Program-made: the position numbers and the translations under genes
Assembly (NCBI GenBank): GCA_019188255.1
Contig: JAETXT010000001.1
Location: forward strand, 1,178,001-1,242,000
Direction: 5' to 3'
DNA: 64,000 bases
From: Verticillium longisporum
Lineage: Eukaryota > Ascomycota > Sordariomycetes > Glomerellales > Plectosphaerellaceae
The notes under the pieces: generated by a model
Database searches by the model: none
What the model was told of the DNA's origin: nothing
What the model saw: the letters and a program-made list of their open reading frames with translations, nothing else
In this document: positions 1 to 13,107 of the stretch, one piece after another
Position numbering within the stretch: position 1 is the stretch's first letter
How the letters are laid out: the number at the start of each line of letters is the position of its first letter

Positions 1-3000
1 GGAGATTGGAGGAGCTTATCGTCCCGCCAGCCAGCGGAGCGCGTCGAGGAGTGGTTCGCGTCTCTCACAGCGCGTGCTCCAGGCGCGTCCCGTGTCAGTG
101 GAGTCAAGCTGTTTTTAATTGCCGTTCGTCACGTGCCCTCCCTGTGGCTTTTGTGGGACTGAACACAGCTTGGCCTTCGCTATCCACCTTGACAGGCATA
201 CTTCCTCTCATTCGGACCTCCTCAACATCTTCCAGCAACAAGGGAAAATAGGACTTTCGCGCCTCATCAAAAGGCTACTGCAGCTTTGATATAGACATGT
301 TTCCTCGTTCGACCAAGTGGCGACTCTGATTCGGGGCAGAGCGACTCTGCAACGACAATTCCTCACAAGACCCCGACGGGCTCGTGACAGGATGTGTGGG
401 ATGTCTCTAGGTTTCCGCTAGAGCTACTCTTCCACCAACAATCATCCAGGCCCCTTGTCGTTCTTCGCCTGGGTCTCATTCGGCTCATGAAGAATATGGC
501 AAGGACGGCATTCAGCAACAATCACTAATGAGCAAAGAGCCATTGGAACAACCAATCGCTGGCCTTGAGTACGAAATACTATGAATGTGCCGGATTTCTC
601 TCTTGACGCTTTGCGCTTTCAGGAACCCGTCCCGATGCATCGCAAAATCGACTGGCCATTCGGAGTCTCGAGCTGCATGGCTGTGTTATACAGAGGCTGG
701 CCACCATCCACAGCGTGGATTGGCCATAATAAGCTGAGAGACTAATGCTTGTCAGCATGCTGGAACGACTCTGAGCCCAAGAGGTACGCAGAAGAAATGT
801 TGCTTTCAAGCTGGAGCAGTCATCGCAGCCTATCATTCCGGTGCAACCTCGACCAGCGGCGCTGAAACCGTCTTCACCGGCAGGATGCGTGATGCATGCA
901 GGCTGCCCTCTGATTACTCTCCAGATACTGATTAGGGCAGAACTCAACATGCCGGTTATCCGACTTCGCAGCTTCTCGACAGGCCTTTGCATGCGATCGC
1001 CAGGGCCAGTTTGGGATAAGGCCATGCCTCTAGCACCATGGGTGTCAAACTCTGATCGCCCATTTGAACATTCTAGACCGACCTGCACGTACAATCTCCA
1101 ATTACGAACGGGCGGTCCCAGCAGTGAGTACATGTAGTTTGTCCAGACTGGGATTGAGGAGCGGCAGCAACCAAAGGGCGCAAGGGCATCTCTAAGTGGT
1201 GACTGTAAGGAGCATCGGAGTAGTTGATGTCCAACACCGACCCTCTCTCAACTCGTTAGAGCTCCGACATTACCAATCATAACAGTCAGTCCAGAGGAAC
1301 ACACAGTCGCAATGGCCTTCTCGGGATTCGACGAGTTAGGGGCAAGGAATCACGGCTACGATGTCATGACCATCGATAACCACAATGCAAGTGGAACATG
1401 GTTGCGCGGGCCTGAATCGCTCGCCCAGATTGACCTTTGCGCATTGCGAACCCTGATAATCCAACATGCACCAGTGCAAGCAGGGACATTCAGCACGATG
1501 TCAGGCAGAGCCCCGAACTATCCGATAGCGAGGAAGGACGACACGTTGGGTCTCACGCGGTTGCAATCCAAGAGCCTTGGCATAACAAATTCCCTGGGGC
1601 GCCACGAGCAAAACGAGTCAGCCCTTGAGATGAGACACGGTCGAAGGGATCCTCGACAGGTCTCGGCGTGACCCCATTGGGCAGCACCGCCTTCTGAGTG
1701 CCAGCGTAAACAGGAAACAGGCACTAAACTGGCCCTTTGAAGGGGGTTCTCAGCTTTTGTTTGCCGATTGTTGGGTTGATGCTCCTGGCAACAGTCAGTC
1801 GCGCGCGAGCTAAGTATTGAAGGGGAGCCAGGCCCCTAAAAAGCTCGGATACCAGACACCAGACATGGAAATTAGAAAGCCGTGTCACGGTCGGCGCCTC
1901 CTCACGCAGCCAGTCGCCACAAATGAAGCATCACGGCGATATATATGGCAGAAGCAACATTGCATGCGCATGAATTGGTAGGGCAGCGGGAGGTTGGAAA
2001 AACTCGAGGCTCAATTTTACGACGCCACGTTCAGGCCGTTTGTGCCAGGGTTCAGGCTGTCCTTATCATCGGCTCTATTGCCTCGATGGACAACGAACGT
2101 CGTGCCGTCAGCGTCGCACTGCATGTCGTCAGCGGCAGCCAGGGGGGCTGAGGCGATTGGTGTGTAATCTGTCCGCACGCCATTCTCTCTTCACATCCTT
2201 GGCTGGCCACCGGACACGGCAGTGCGGATGTCCCGAGAGATTCGTGTCGAATAGGAACCACGGATGGGACTGTGTGAGGGCTGAACGAGGGAAGGGGTTC
2301 ATCGGGGTGAGATTCAGATACCCTGTCCCCCTCGTTCCGTCCCATATCGCGAAGTTGCAAGTTCAAGACGGCGACAAGCAACAGAACTGGCCGGAGATTC
2401 GAAAAATAACAATATCGGGTAGGTAATTCACACACAAACTGCACTGCGACAACCCGACCGATGCATCGACTCTTGTTCAACAACAGAAACCTCACGAGCA
2501 CGGGGGCAAGTCAACCCTATTGATCAACATTGCTTATCCTGCTGGCGGATAATTGGCGACGGAACCCCGCTGCGCAGTGAAGACGACGGCAAAGATTCAC
2601 GGAATCCCCTCAGCATATGATGCTTCAGGCCTAGCAGATCACCCCGGAGCGGGGGAGATTACACACTACATTTAGGCTTATTTTTTACGTTGGTCCAGTC
2701 AGTTTCCCCCATCTTTTCTGGTTTGCGACCTGGGTCCCCGCGTTGCCCCTCGTTCTGCTGACCCTGGGCCCCTCTTCTGGTGCACACACAACGAATCACC
2801 CACCCCCGAATACTCATGGTGTTCCCCGTGCCCTGTTCGATCTGTGCCTCAGCCACGCGCCAGGCCCGTCGTCGGCTCTCAACAAAGGGCGGTAGGTAGC
2901 GCGTCCTGTCCCCCGTCGACCGAGGCGGCGAACGAAGCCTTCGCAAGCCCCTTCGGATCGACTGCAGCCAAGACCCCCGGCACAGCTAGGCTCAATCGAC

Positions 3001-5368
3001 TGGCGGCGCCCTCAATCGGTCGTCTTTCCTCATTGGTAACGGTCAGCCGTCCACCGTCGTCATGGCAGCTTCCCAAGCGCTCTTTGGTGCAGCCGCAATC
3101 GCAGCCCCCATCTCTTGGTGCCATCTGCCCTTCTGCTTCTCCCGCAACAAGTCCCGTCGGAATCGAATCTCTCGCTTCAGAACCCCTCCTCCCACCCCTT
3201 TTCCCCCTATGCTTGTTCCTACATGTACTTCACCCCCTTGCGTAAGCCCACCGCCCCCGAAACGTGCTTTCACCCAACGTGCCTCACACCCTGTATGAAA
3301 GGGCTTCCCTTCGGCCGGCGCTAGCACCATTCCTCTCAACCCAACACGTGGCTGTTGGTAAGGCCAAGCTTCGACACAGCATAGGAGGGGGGGGGGGCAT
3401 CGCGACGCTCTGGCGCATGCCTGTGCGAGAGGCAAGCCCAGACGCAGCCTCCCGTATCCTGGTGGCACTATGGCATGCCTCAGCTAGAGCCTCTCGGCGA
3501 AAACGCACATGGCGACATGGGCTAGACGTGAATGCTTTGTGAACCTCGGCTGGGACACTATCGATATAGAGGGTCGGCTAGGACAAAGATCCGGACTGAC
3601 GGGCCTCGTCGAGTGTTGCTAAAGCATTACTATGTGTTGGAAGATCCGTTGCTCCTTTCCCACATCTCGATCATGGGGGCACGGGGGTGGGTGGTCGACA
3701 AGGATGCGGTTCCCTGTTGTTGGTGGGCGAATGACGCCAATCCACTGACTGACAAGCTTTGAACAAGCATCGACAAGCACAACCAAGAGATTTCCAAGCA
3801 GCAACAAGCATTGGACCAGAGATTTGCGCACAGCGGCTGCTTACTACTTGCCATTCTTACCCGTGGCAATCCCCGTCCGTCGAAATATTCGCTTGAGTGC
3901 GTGTGTGTGTGCCATTCATCGGCACGGGTATTGCAAAGTCGAACCAACAAACGATGGAAGGACCCGATGGGAAGGATCTAGGGCCCCTGCAGCCACCCAG
4001 CGGCTGTTCGAGAAGGAACAGAAATGAGAGGAGGCTGTGTGCGGAGCGTTTGCCAGCCCATCATCCACTCACCCGAAAAGGCGTTTACCACCATCGCTTG
4101 AGGGGGTGTCCAGGCAAGTTGAGACGGTCTACCACAGACGAGTTGCGGGTGCGGAGTAGAGCCTGGGGAAAACAAGGACCTCTGAATCTTTGAGTCCCTC
4201 TCATCTTGTGGGGGATCGCGACCAAGCCCCCTCTTTCTCTCCACCACCGACCCTGGGGGAGGGGGAGACCAAACGGGGCGAGTTGACGTGGAGACTTCGG
4301 CAGAGAGAACAGCGGTGTTTGGCCTCTCCACTCGAGCACGCCTTGAGACTATGAGAGTCACGGCTCAGCGGACACCGGAGGCTATTTGGCTCTGGCAGTG
4401 CCAAGGTGAAGCTGTCCATGCATGCGAAGCACGCGCGCTTGGTACGCTAGCAAGGCTAGGTTGATACACAATCTGACAAGATGCGCTAGGTTGTTGGAGA
4501 AGCTCGTGTGGATGGATGGAGAGGGCCGATATGTGGCCCAAGGGCTAAACACATGGAGCTAACTTTCAAGCATATTTTCTGGGTCTGGCCTTTGGCTCTG
4601 GGGACGTGGAGACATGGAGACGCTCCCCCGTCCTCCACCGGGCGGCAGAGGGGGTCTAGGCCGATCCCAACCCCATTGGTGTAAGCAAGGGGAGGGGGCT
4701 CATCGACAGCTGGCCCATGTCCGTCGTTCCTTTCCCTCTGGTCTGGTCAACGGGGAAGTCTGTGCTGCGCTGTCGCGTTGCGATTGTTGATTCATTTAAA
4801 GCTCGAGGGCATCCCTCCTTTTCAGCGTCAGTTGTACGAGGTTGCGCTGTCTCTTGTCCTTTCTTCGGTTCTTGTTGCGACTTACACCAGTCTTGGCGCG
4901 CGCCAACAACCACGAGATACCCACCCACACGACCACCGCGCACAGTTTTTCTTGGAAACATCGCAATAGACGGCTTCATCCTCCTTCTGCCAGAAGCTTT
5001 CCAGAGAAAGGTATGTGATCTTGTTCACACTCCTGATCGGGCCCTCATCCTCGCGCCAAACATGGTTGCGACGCACCGCGCTGTGTCCCTCTACACATGA
5101 CATTTCTTATGCTGTGCAATCTCATCTTCGCACCTTACCCGTATCACATATACCCCTCACAAAAGCACCGAGATGGTCACACTGCAGAGACACTGTCTCA
5201 GTGTTTATCCCAAGCTGGGGTCTCACTTCGGCACATTGTCCCGTTGAAAACACTCAGCTGCAAAATATTCCGAGAAGTAGAGCAAAAGCTAGAAGAAGAG
5301 CAAAAGCTGACTTGGTCCCAGTCTCTTATCGTTGAGCCGCAAAAGCTCAGAACGCAATCCCGTCAGCC
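1..5368. other. Long region without a convincing gene
   Basis: Only short, mutually overlapping open frames of low-complexity composition occur here, on both strands. None shows a recognisable domain, a consistent exon structure or a start context that sets it apart. A frame at 1312-1671 (+) starts with a tidy ATG but carries no motif I know. A GTATGT donor-like site at 5011, in the last 400 bases, could belong to a 5' untranslated intron of the transporter that starts at 5369. No tRNA or repeat of note was seen. Confidence 0.6.
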
Positions 5369-7213
5369 ATGTCGTCCACCGACCAAGATGTCAAGGTCGA
5401 CCCGGCCGCGCCCGTTCACAAGGAGCAAGAGTCCATCGATGTCGACTACGCGAGCGACCCCGAACGCCACGGCTTCGATGCCCAGGCGACCAAGAAGCTC
5501 CTGCGCAAGATTGATTGGGCTTTGATTCCTTTCCTCGCTCTGCTCTACCTCCTCTCTTTCCTCGACCGTACCAACATTGGCAATGCCCGTCTCGCCGGCA
5601 TCGAGGCGGACCTAGGCATGAAGGGTCTACAGTACAATGTCGCCCTCGCCGTCTTCTTCCCGTTTTACGTCGCGGCAGAGATTCCTTCCAACATGGCTAT
5701 GAAGCGCTTCCGCCCTTCCATCTGGATTCCCTCGATCATGGTGTAAGTAGACGCGTTGGGATCTTTTCGTCAGCCACACGTTGGGCTTGGTGATAAATCA
5801 GAACTAACCCGCCTGCTAGCGCTTGGGCTATTTGCACGACTCTCATGGGTCTCGTCACCAACTATGGGGGACTCCTCGCCGCTCGCATGGCTCTTGGTGT
5901 TGCTGAGGGTGGTGTAAGTCTTTAAACTCGTTGTCAACAGTATAGCTGTCGGATCTGACTCTGTGCAAAGCTTTTCCCCGGTGTCACCTACTACATCAGT
6001 AAGTTCAGCTGCTGTCCACCGAGTTGGGCCAGCGTTTGCTAACTTTTGCAGCCATGTGGTACCGTCGCAGGGAGTGTGGTCTTCGCATGGCCATCTTCTT
6101 CTCCGCCGCCACTGCCGCCGGCGCCTTTGGTGGTCTCCTTGCCCGTGGCATCGTCGAGATGGACGGACTTGGCAACCTCGACGGCTGGGCCTGGATTTTC
6201 ATCCTCGAGGGTCTCCTGACCTTTGTCGTCGGTATGTTTCTCCAGCAACAACTGCAAAGACCACACGCTAACGTCCAGCAGCCATCATTGCCTACTTTGT
6301 CATGCACGACTACCCTAACACGGCCCGGTTCCTCACGACACCTGAGAAGGAGGAAGTTCTCCGCCGCCTGGAACACGACCGCTCGTCGCTCGCGGATGAG
6401 TTTGACATGCGCTACTTCTGGGATGCTCTCAAGGACTGGAAGATCTGGGTTCACATGGTAAGCGACGCACTTTTGCCCAAAGGGTCAAAAGTATCGCGTG
6501 CTGACGACTGAAACAGTTCATCACCATCGGCATCTACACCCCTCTGTACTCTTACGCCCTGTTCCTGCCCACCATTGTCCGTGGCCTCGGCTACAGCAAC
6601 GAGACGGCCCAGCTGATGACCGTTCCCCCTTACATCGTGGCGTGCGTGTGCTGTGTTACCGCCGGCTGGTATGCCGATCGCGTCGGGCAGCGTGGCATCT
6701 TCATGATCTTCTTCATCTGCGTTTCGTAAGCTCACCCCCTTCTTGATCCTCATCAGAGTGCACATGACTTACATACCAACCAGCATCCTCGGCTTCCTCC
6801 TCCTCATCGTCTCCCAGAACAACCAGGTCAAGTACGCCGGCTGCTTCTTCGCTGCTATGGGTATCTACCCCAACGTACCCCAGGGTGTAGCCTGGAACGG
6901 CAACAACATTGGTGGCTCCCTGAAGCGTGGTGTTGGCATTGCCATGCACGTTGGCTTCGGTAACCTCGGTGGTGCCATCTCCGGCTTCATCTACCAGTCC
7001 ACCCACGGCCCCGAGTTCTACCCCGGCCACGGCACCCTGCTCGGCACCCTGACCATGTCTCTGGTGCTCAGCATCTTCATGCACATCTACCTGCGCCGCG
7101 AGAACGCCCGCCGTGACCGCGAGTACAAGAAGCCCGAGGAGTACACCGCCGCCGAGAGGGCGCTCGAGCGCGAGAAGGGTGACAACGCAACCTTCTTCCG
7201 TTACACGATTTAA
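5369..7213 (+). CDS. MFS transporter, Dal5/Tna1-like anion:cation symporter family
   Basis: This is a plasma-membrane carrier of the family that holds yeast allantoate permease Dal5 and nicotinate permease Tna1. The substrate cannot be read from the sequence; organic acids or vitamins are usual. I infer seven exons: 5369-5742, 5820-5913, 5971-5998, 6052-6231, 6282-6457, 6517-6725 and 6784-7213. All junctions are GT-AG and in phase, giving 496 residues. The acidic cytosolic N-terminus leads into the family block LLRKIDWALIPFLALLYLL followed by SFLDRTNIGNARL at the end of TM1. A long last exon contains GNNIGGSLKRGVGIAM, typical of TM10-11. The tail is charged and cytosolic. Exon 3 is only 28 bases. 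The gene runs convergently towards the next MFS gene and shows no frameshift. Family assignment is firm; substrate is unknown. Confidence 0.88.
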
Positions 7214-8462
7214 AGCACCGGAGTGGTTCGACGACTTGGGTGGCATGGGGGGTTGGAGGAGTTGGCCATTGGCTTATGTTTGCACAATAACGGTATTCCT
7301 GGGTTAGACTGTATTTGAGAGGACAGGGTTGGGAGTTATGACCGCCCGACATAGATTTTGTCCCCATCATGACATGACATAGAGTCGGTGGTGCCTCATC
7401 AATACATGTACTCATCTGCAAATTTCTGGTTCGATTCAACGGGCGTGAGTGAGACGATGCGAGTTGCCATTCGTCTGCCTTAGCCTGAGTCTCAAGTCTG
7501 TTTGAAGAGGCGACGGTCGGCAGAGCTGGTAAACGTTCTGCGCTCAATTCTCGCACCATAGTGAAGTGATTTGTCGAGCCCGAGCACGACCAATTCGCAC
7601 CCCTTGACAGTGAGGTCAACATGCGTCGTCTGACTCTCGTGCGCCAAGTCTTTTCGATGCAGCTAAGTTGGGCGTTCGACGCCTCCTTCGCCTCATGGTC
7701 TCTAGACGCCGTACCCCTGAAAGCCACGAAGCGTCAGTGGCGTGATGGAGAATCTAGGCTAAAATACATGGCACCCTGCTACCCCAAATATTGACATCAT
7801 GGTCAGGTTGGCTTTTGGATGCCAGGTTGGACCCCCTTTATGACGACGGTTCACGTTGGCGGGCGGGTTGTTTTGAGATTCGAGGGCATCGCATTGTGCT
7901 GTCAAGTCACGGTCATGAATGCGTAAAGAATCCCAATGGGGCTTGGACGGTATTTTCGGTCACTTATTGCTGTGGTTCTTCTGCTGGCCTTGCGGTCTCA
8001 TCAACTCTGCCTGAGACGCTATCACACCGTTTGTTGAAAAGGCCACGCAGCCAGAGCAGTGGCAGTGAGGTTTTGTTACGCTCGAATGATGGAAGTGTTC
8101 TCTGCTCCAGTAATTTTCGCAAGCGAAGCAAGCCTATTTAGTTTAGCAGCTCTCACTCTCACTGAGTTCACATGACGGATTGACCCCCAGCATTGCGTTC
8201 TGTCTACATCTTTCCATAATAAGTCTCTATCAGAGGGCCCAAGCAAGAAAACAACAAGCCTACGAACACATCCGACCACCAGATGAGCTATCTCATAGTT
8301 ATGCATCACCATATTAATGTTCTTCTCTGTAAACAATGCCATGTGAACCCCCAATACCGTCATGATCACGTTTCGAAAATGCAAACTCCGACCCATGCAT
8401 CACCCCCCGTCAGCAAACCAGCAAAGAGCACAGCACCAGGCCCCGCTCTCGGCTTTCCCTTC
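7214..8462. other. Convergent intergenic region
   Basis: This holds the 3' flanks of two convergent MFS genes. I see no coding frame with a recognisable domain, no repeat and no RNA gene. Confidence 0.6.
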
Positions 8463-10197
8463 CTACGCATTCAGCGTCCCCGGCCTCCGCAGCTCCTCCC
8501 CCCTCGCCTCCTCCTCATCGGTATCGTCCGCAGGCCGCTCGAGCGCGAGCACCTGCTGGCAAAACGGGCTCCTCTCGCGGATAGACCGGCCGCAGCGGAT
8601 GAAGACAAAGGGGATGACGGCCATGGCGAGGGCCACGAGGCCGAGCAACGAGCAGGCCCAGGCGATGCCGAGGCGGGCGTACATGGGCCGCGTCGCGAGG
8701 GGCAGGCAGACGGCGCAGACGGAGCGCGTCGTGCTGGCGGCCGTGTGGGCCGAGGCCGAGAACTGGCGGTAGGCGTCGGTGAGGTAGTTGAGCATGGCCA
8801 TGAAGATGAGGAGGTAGCCGGCGCCGAAGAGGAAGCCGGACATCATGGGCACGGCCGGGTGGACGGTCGCGCGGGAGGACCAGCCGAGCCAGAAGAGGGA
8901 GAGGGACAGCCTGAGTGTGTTAGTGTCGGCACAAGAAAGGATTCGGTGCTGGCGCGAGCTACAGCTGAAAAGAGAAAAGAAGCATGGAGACATGGGGGCA
9001 CGTACGCTGGCCCGCCGATGCAGGCGAGGGGCAGCCGGCGGTACTCGTCCTGACGCGTCCAGGACGCGCCGCGGCGCAGGGCGGCGACGTGGTAGGCGCT
9101 GAACCACATGAAAACGGCGAGGGCAGCGGCCGAACCGCCGAGGACGGGCAGGAAGGCGAGGCCCACGAAGCCGGGCTCCATGTCGTAGACGCCCTGGAAG
9201 ATGATGGGGTAGGCTTGGAAGAAGAGGTAGAGGATCGAGTAGACGAGCGCCATGTAGAGCGAGGAGAAGAGCACGACGGGCTCCCGCACCATCATGGTGA
9301 AGGGCCGCGCGAAGATGACCTGGATGTTGCCGCTCAGCGTCTCCGTCTTGGTGAGGGCCGGCATGTCGGGGTCGTCCCGGCTGGCCTTCTCGGCCTGGCT
9401 AGCCCTCTCGGCTTTGCGGGCCTTCTGTTTGAGGCGGCGGCGGATGACGGGCACGTACGTCTCGGGCAGCGTGATGAGGGCGGGGAGGCCGAGGCCCACG
9501 AGGGCAAGGCCGATCCAGAAGGTCAGGCGCCAGTCGATGGTCGAGGCGAAGCCGGAGATGATGGGGCCCAGGGGCGGTCCGATGGTCGTGGCCGTCATGA
9601 AGTAGGCGAGCACGCGGCCCCGCTGGATCGGTTCGTCGTAAATGTCGGCGAAGAGCCCACCGACGACGGCGTTGGTGCATGCAGCGTTCATGCCGCCGAG
9701 GAGGCGGAAGACGAGCAGGGCGGGATACGAAGGTGCGACGGCGCAAGCGAGTGTGAAGATGCAGTAGCCGACGTAGGCTGCGAGCAGCACGCGCGAGCGG
9801 CCGGCGTACTCACTCATGGGTCCAAAGAAAAGGGGTCCGACGGAGTAACCGACGAGAAACAGGGAGTTGAGGAGGACGAGATGGGTCGGGTTGGTGACGG
9901 AGAAGTCGTCGGCGATCCAGCTCACTGCGCCGGACGGCAGAGAGGACCCGATGGCGCTGTTGACGGTGAACCACGTGCCGACAAAGACGACATGGAGTTT
10001 CTTCAGCTGTTTCTCATCAACTTGGCTGGCTTTAGAGCAATATCCAGGGAGGTCATACATACAGTCGAGAATTTGGTCGGGTCCATACCTTCCGGTAGTT
10101 CTTGAATCTTGGGTCGAGGCGGGGCTCGCCTCACCGAAGTCGAGACGGACTCTTCGGACGTCGAGCTGCCCGTGTTCAAAGACATGGTCATGGTCAT
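8463..10197 (-). CDS. MFS transporter, DHA1 drug/polyamine exporter type
   Basis: A proton-coupled exporter of the DHA1 group (yeast Tpo/Flr/Hol1 relatives), acting at the plasma membrane. Exons in transcript order are 10197-10063, 10006-9006 and 8910-8463. The introns are 56 and 95 bases, both GT-AG, joining to 527 residues. Visible signatures are GTWFTVNSAIGSSLPSG in TM1, the motif-A-like loop PMSEYAGRSRVLL, and GGMNAACTNAVVGGLFADIYDE in TM4-5 (broken here as GGMNAACTNAVVG then GLFADIYDE). A charged central loop follows, then GFLFGAGYLLIFMAMLNYL near TM10 and TARS-like packing in TM11. An in-frame ATG 57 bases upstream (10254) would add a 19-residue hydrophobic leader. I chose 10197 because the family normally begins with a polar cytosolic tail. 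The very GC-rich third positions create long meaningless frames on the opposite strand. Substrate is unknown. Confidence 0.85.
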
Positions 10198-11423
10198 TGT
10201 CCACAAGAAAAGGCACAAGGCACAGGAGAAAAATGTATTACAGACACGGAACACCTAACAGCCATGAATACGATACCGGCCATCCATATAAATGTGAAAA
10301 AAAAAACCTGCCGCCGTGATTCCTAAATAGACAGCGGGTTTACGCTCAGCAGCGGCGTAAAGGGCGCCGTGCCGGGTGCACGTCCGTGGATCGGGGGAGG
10401 GTCGCCTGCGACGTATCAAGCCTTGCAAGCGTACTAGGTGACTCAAGGAGAAAGAGATTTCGTACGGCATCGTCCACTAGACAGTCATCGGCCCCACGGG
10501 TTCCACGAGCCTACAGGCAGTTGGCGTTGCAACAAGGAGGTCCTAGGCCCCTGGGCTCCTGGGCTCCTGGGCCCCTGGGCTCCTGGGCCCCCATCAGGCC
10601 CCCCCACACGCTGAGAGGCTGAGTCTACATGTACGTACGCCCTACGCCTTTGGTTTGGTACTGGGACGGCGGTGTCAGGGCGGATGACGATTGACATGAT
10701 GAGACTTTGGCCAAGGGCGCAGGAATGACAATTCTGCACGGCAAAGTTTCTAGTGACATGACATGCCATGCCAGACCACGGTGGCTTTTCGGATACTCAA
10801 CGGCGACCCTTGCTTGCACGTCCTGCCGATGATACCCTCTGGCTGCGATGGAGGGCTTGACACCTCTGCATCTGGACTCGCGGCTGCTGAGGGCTGCTAA
10901 AGCTCATCTCCGAAAGGTTTAGTTGTGTGTTGGAGCCCAATCAGCATCGTGTGTGAGGCCCAATGGGGCAATGAAAGGGAGGGGGAACAAAGGTGAAAAT
11001 TTGAGGTTGTCGAGGATCGTCGGCTTGCTTCGGCTTGATGAAGTGGGCGCCGTCTTCTCCACCGGTATCGGAGACCCACTTGGGTACCCGGCGGTGGGAC
11101 CAGTGGGGCCGGATTTGCTCCACCAGGCGCGTCCGGCAGGGGTTTCTCAGGCGTTACGGAGAGTTGTGCCCGGGGTCCCGGTGTGTTGCCGTGGTTGATG
11201 ACATGTGGTCCTTCTCAATAAGACTGGCATCTTCCTGAAGCTTCTCTACTTCGATTGGGTCTCTGATCCTTGTCTACCTATCCAAGCATCTTGCTTCCTC
11301 GCATCACCATGCATACATACACAATCCTGGGGTATCAACCATTCGTACTCTACAACATCATCATCATCAACAACAACACCGCCCTTGACACGTTGACACG
11401 TCTACTCTGCTCACAGTAGAAAA
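10198..11423. other. Intergenic region with a short tandem repeat
   Basis: This contains the promoter of the leftward MFS gene and the 3' flank of the M50-like gene. Apart from the 8-base tandem repeat at 10551-10590, I see only short frames without motifs. Confidence 0.55.
10551..10590. repeat. 8-bp tandem repeat, about five copies
   Basis: Five consecutive units alternate between CTGGGCTC and CTGGGCCC. The tract is not inside any gene I can support. It is a small minisatellite of no visible function. Confidence 0.8.
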
Positions 11424-12348
11424 TCACCTCGTCGGCAGGAACGCCTTCGAGTCGCGGTCCTGCTGCTCAAACGACTGAGGAAATGCGGCGATGCCGGCGA
11501 CCATGGCAGCGGCCATGAAACACAGACTGATGATGACCCAGATGACGCCCCAGCACTGCGATGAACCGCCGTAGCGACGAGCAAAGACGCTGGCGTCGGA
11601 GCTGTTGACCTTGCGCATGATGAGGTCGTCGCAAATGTCCCAGGCCGAGTACAGCGACGACATGACGCCGATGAAGAGCTGCCGATGATTAGTTTGATTC
11701 CCCAACGTGACAGCAACGCACAAGGCGCTCGGGACTCACCACGACAAAGCGCAGGCCGTGCGAGTGCGAGATGAACCAGCTGCCGACGAGAACGGCGACG
11801 GCAAAGAGAACGGTCAGGATGGTCAGCCAGTCCCGCTTGCCCCACCACAGGGTCAGCAGGAAGCAGACGCCGAGGACGATGCTCGCGACCTTGCTGGCGT
11901 TGACGTGGAAGCCGCAGAAGATGAGCAGGGCGCCGATGAGCGAGGAGCCCAGGTAGCCGGCGGGCAGGGTGATGCTGCTCTTGCCGCCGAGCATCCTCGT
12001 CTCGCCGCCCTCGCGCGGGTCGAGGGTGATGCCGACGACCTTGCCGCCGGTGCAGACGGCGGCGAAGGCGTGGCCGAACTCGTGGAAGGCGATGGTCAGC
12101 ATCTTGAGCGGCCAGAGGATGTAGCTGACGTAGGGAATGTTCCACAGCAGCGCGATGATGACCGTGTAGGCGGCGATGACGCCGAGGGTCACGCGCTGCG
12201 TGTGGTTCGTCGAGAGGTCGCGCCGGGTGTACGTGTTGTAGTGCGGCGACGGTGCGCCGGCGGCGGCGTCTTGGGATGCGGCGGCGGCGAGCAGGTCGCG
12301 GGCCACTGACCCTGCGGCAGCCCAGGCGGGATGCACCAGAGGCGCCAT
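11424..12348 (-). CDS. Integral-membrane M50B-like metalloprotease homologue
   Basis: The protein resembles the M50B-like membrane peptidase family, probably acting within an internal membrane; substrate unknown. Two exons, 12348-11740 and 11678-11424, are separated by a 61-base GTGAGT intron and give 287 residues. The HExxH-type zinc motif HEFGH lies at residues 89-93, directly after a hydrophobic helix. A DPREGG segment at about 110-115 may supply a further active-site loop. I count about five further hydrophobic segments, including LLIFCGF, VLGVCFLLTLWW and VIISLCFMAAAMVAG near the C-terminus. The N-terminus is Ala-rich and hydrophilic. The ATG has a perfect CACCATGG context, created by the last copy of a 13-bp tandem repeat that forms the whole proximal leader. 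No frame damage is visible. Confidence 0.82.
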
Positions 12349-12412
12349 GGTGGTCAGGCTTGGTGGTCAGGCTTGGTGGTCAGGCTTGGTGGTCAGGCTT
12401 GGTGGTCAGGCT
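12348..12412. repeat. 13-bp minisatellite abutting a start codon
   Basis: Five perfect head-to-tail copies of a 13-base unit (TGGTGGTCAGGCT on the + strand) lie at 12348-12360, 12361-12373, 12374-12386, 12387-12399 and 12400-12412. On the coding strand of the M50-like gene the array forms the 65 bases up to and including the first base of the start codon. Each unit ends in GACCACC, so the initiator context is part of the repeat. Confidence 0.95.
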
Positions 12413-13070
12413 TGATCGCGGGATTTGGCCCTGATGGATGGTACGAGGGCTGACGGTGCGGGGTTTGATGTTTGGGGTTCCAAGTGAGTGAACGAGATAG
12501 AGAAAGAGATGCAATGCGAGCGAGCAACAATGAAAGATAGTGACCGTAAATCGGGAGCTCGACAGTGTGATGAAGTGCGATGCAATGAGAAGAGGCTGAA
12601 GAGACGAGCCTGACTGTGGCAGGTGAAGGCAGGGGCAGGGGGGACCCTTAAAATGGCAGGGGCGCCACAAATATGCACGACGCGCGTACTTGTACGTTCC
12701 TCACGAGCGAGTCGTACGGGAGACGGGGGTGCAGCGAGGGTCTATTCTGTGATTGATGTGAAGAAGAAGAAAAAAACAAATACGAGAAGAGTCGTAAGCA
12801 GTGATGATGTGTCTTGGGAGAACGGACGGTCAAGGTCGTTGGAAGGAAAATCCTCGAAGGTATCAAGTCATGCGCCTGGTTTTAGGTGTTTGAGCTGCTT
12901 GCTGCTTGCTGGTCGCCATAGTGGCTGGGTCGTGGCGGTGTCGTTGGAACGAGCGACGAGGCAGGGACACAAGGCGTGTACTGCCGGCGCTAGGCTCGAT
13001 GAGGCTGCCTTGTTTCTCCTATCTTTAGGCTCATCACGTGAGTTGGCGCCTTGAGGACGGATCGTGAGAG

Positions 13071-13107
13071 GCTGGCAAAGGCTGGCAAAGGCTGGCAAAG
13101 GCTGGCC
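13071..13107. repeat. 10-bp tandem repeat, almost four copies
   Basis: Three perfect copies of GCTGGCAAAG are followed by a partial fourth. The tract is intergenic. Confidence 0.85.

Noticed and set aside
579..1133. 184-codon minus-strand frame
   Set aside because: No motif, atypical composition, and a competing frame on the other strand; no splice or start support.
1312..1671. 119-codon plus-strand frame with a clean ATG
   Set aside because: No family recognised, overlapped by other frames, no promoter or splice context; too weak to call.
7425..7445. GGTTCGATTC resembling a tRNA B box
   Set aside because: No matching A box, acceptor stem or cloverleaf could be drawn around it.
8984..10105. 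373-codon open frame antisense to the DHA1 transporter
   Set aside because: It mirrors a GC3-rich gene on the other strand and is a charged low-complexity sequence without domains; the minus-strand frame is an unmistakable MFS carrier.
11707..12309. 200-codon open frame antisense to the M50-like gene
   Set aside because: An Ala/Glu/Asp-rich shadow of the real gene, which has HEFGH, membrane helices and a matching intron.
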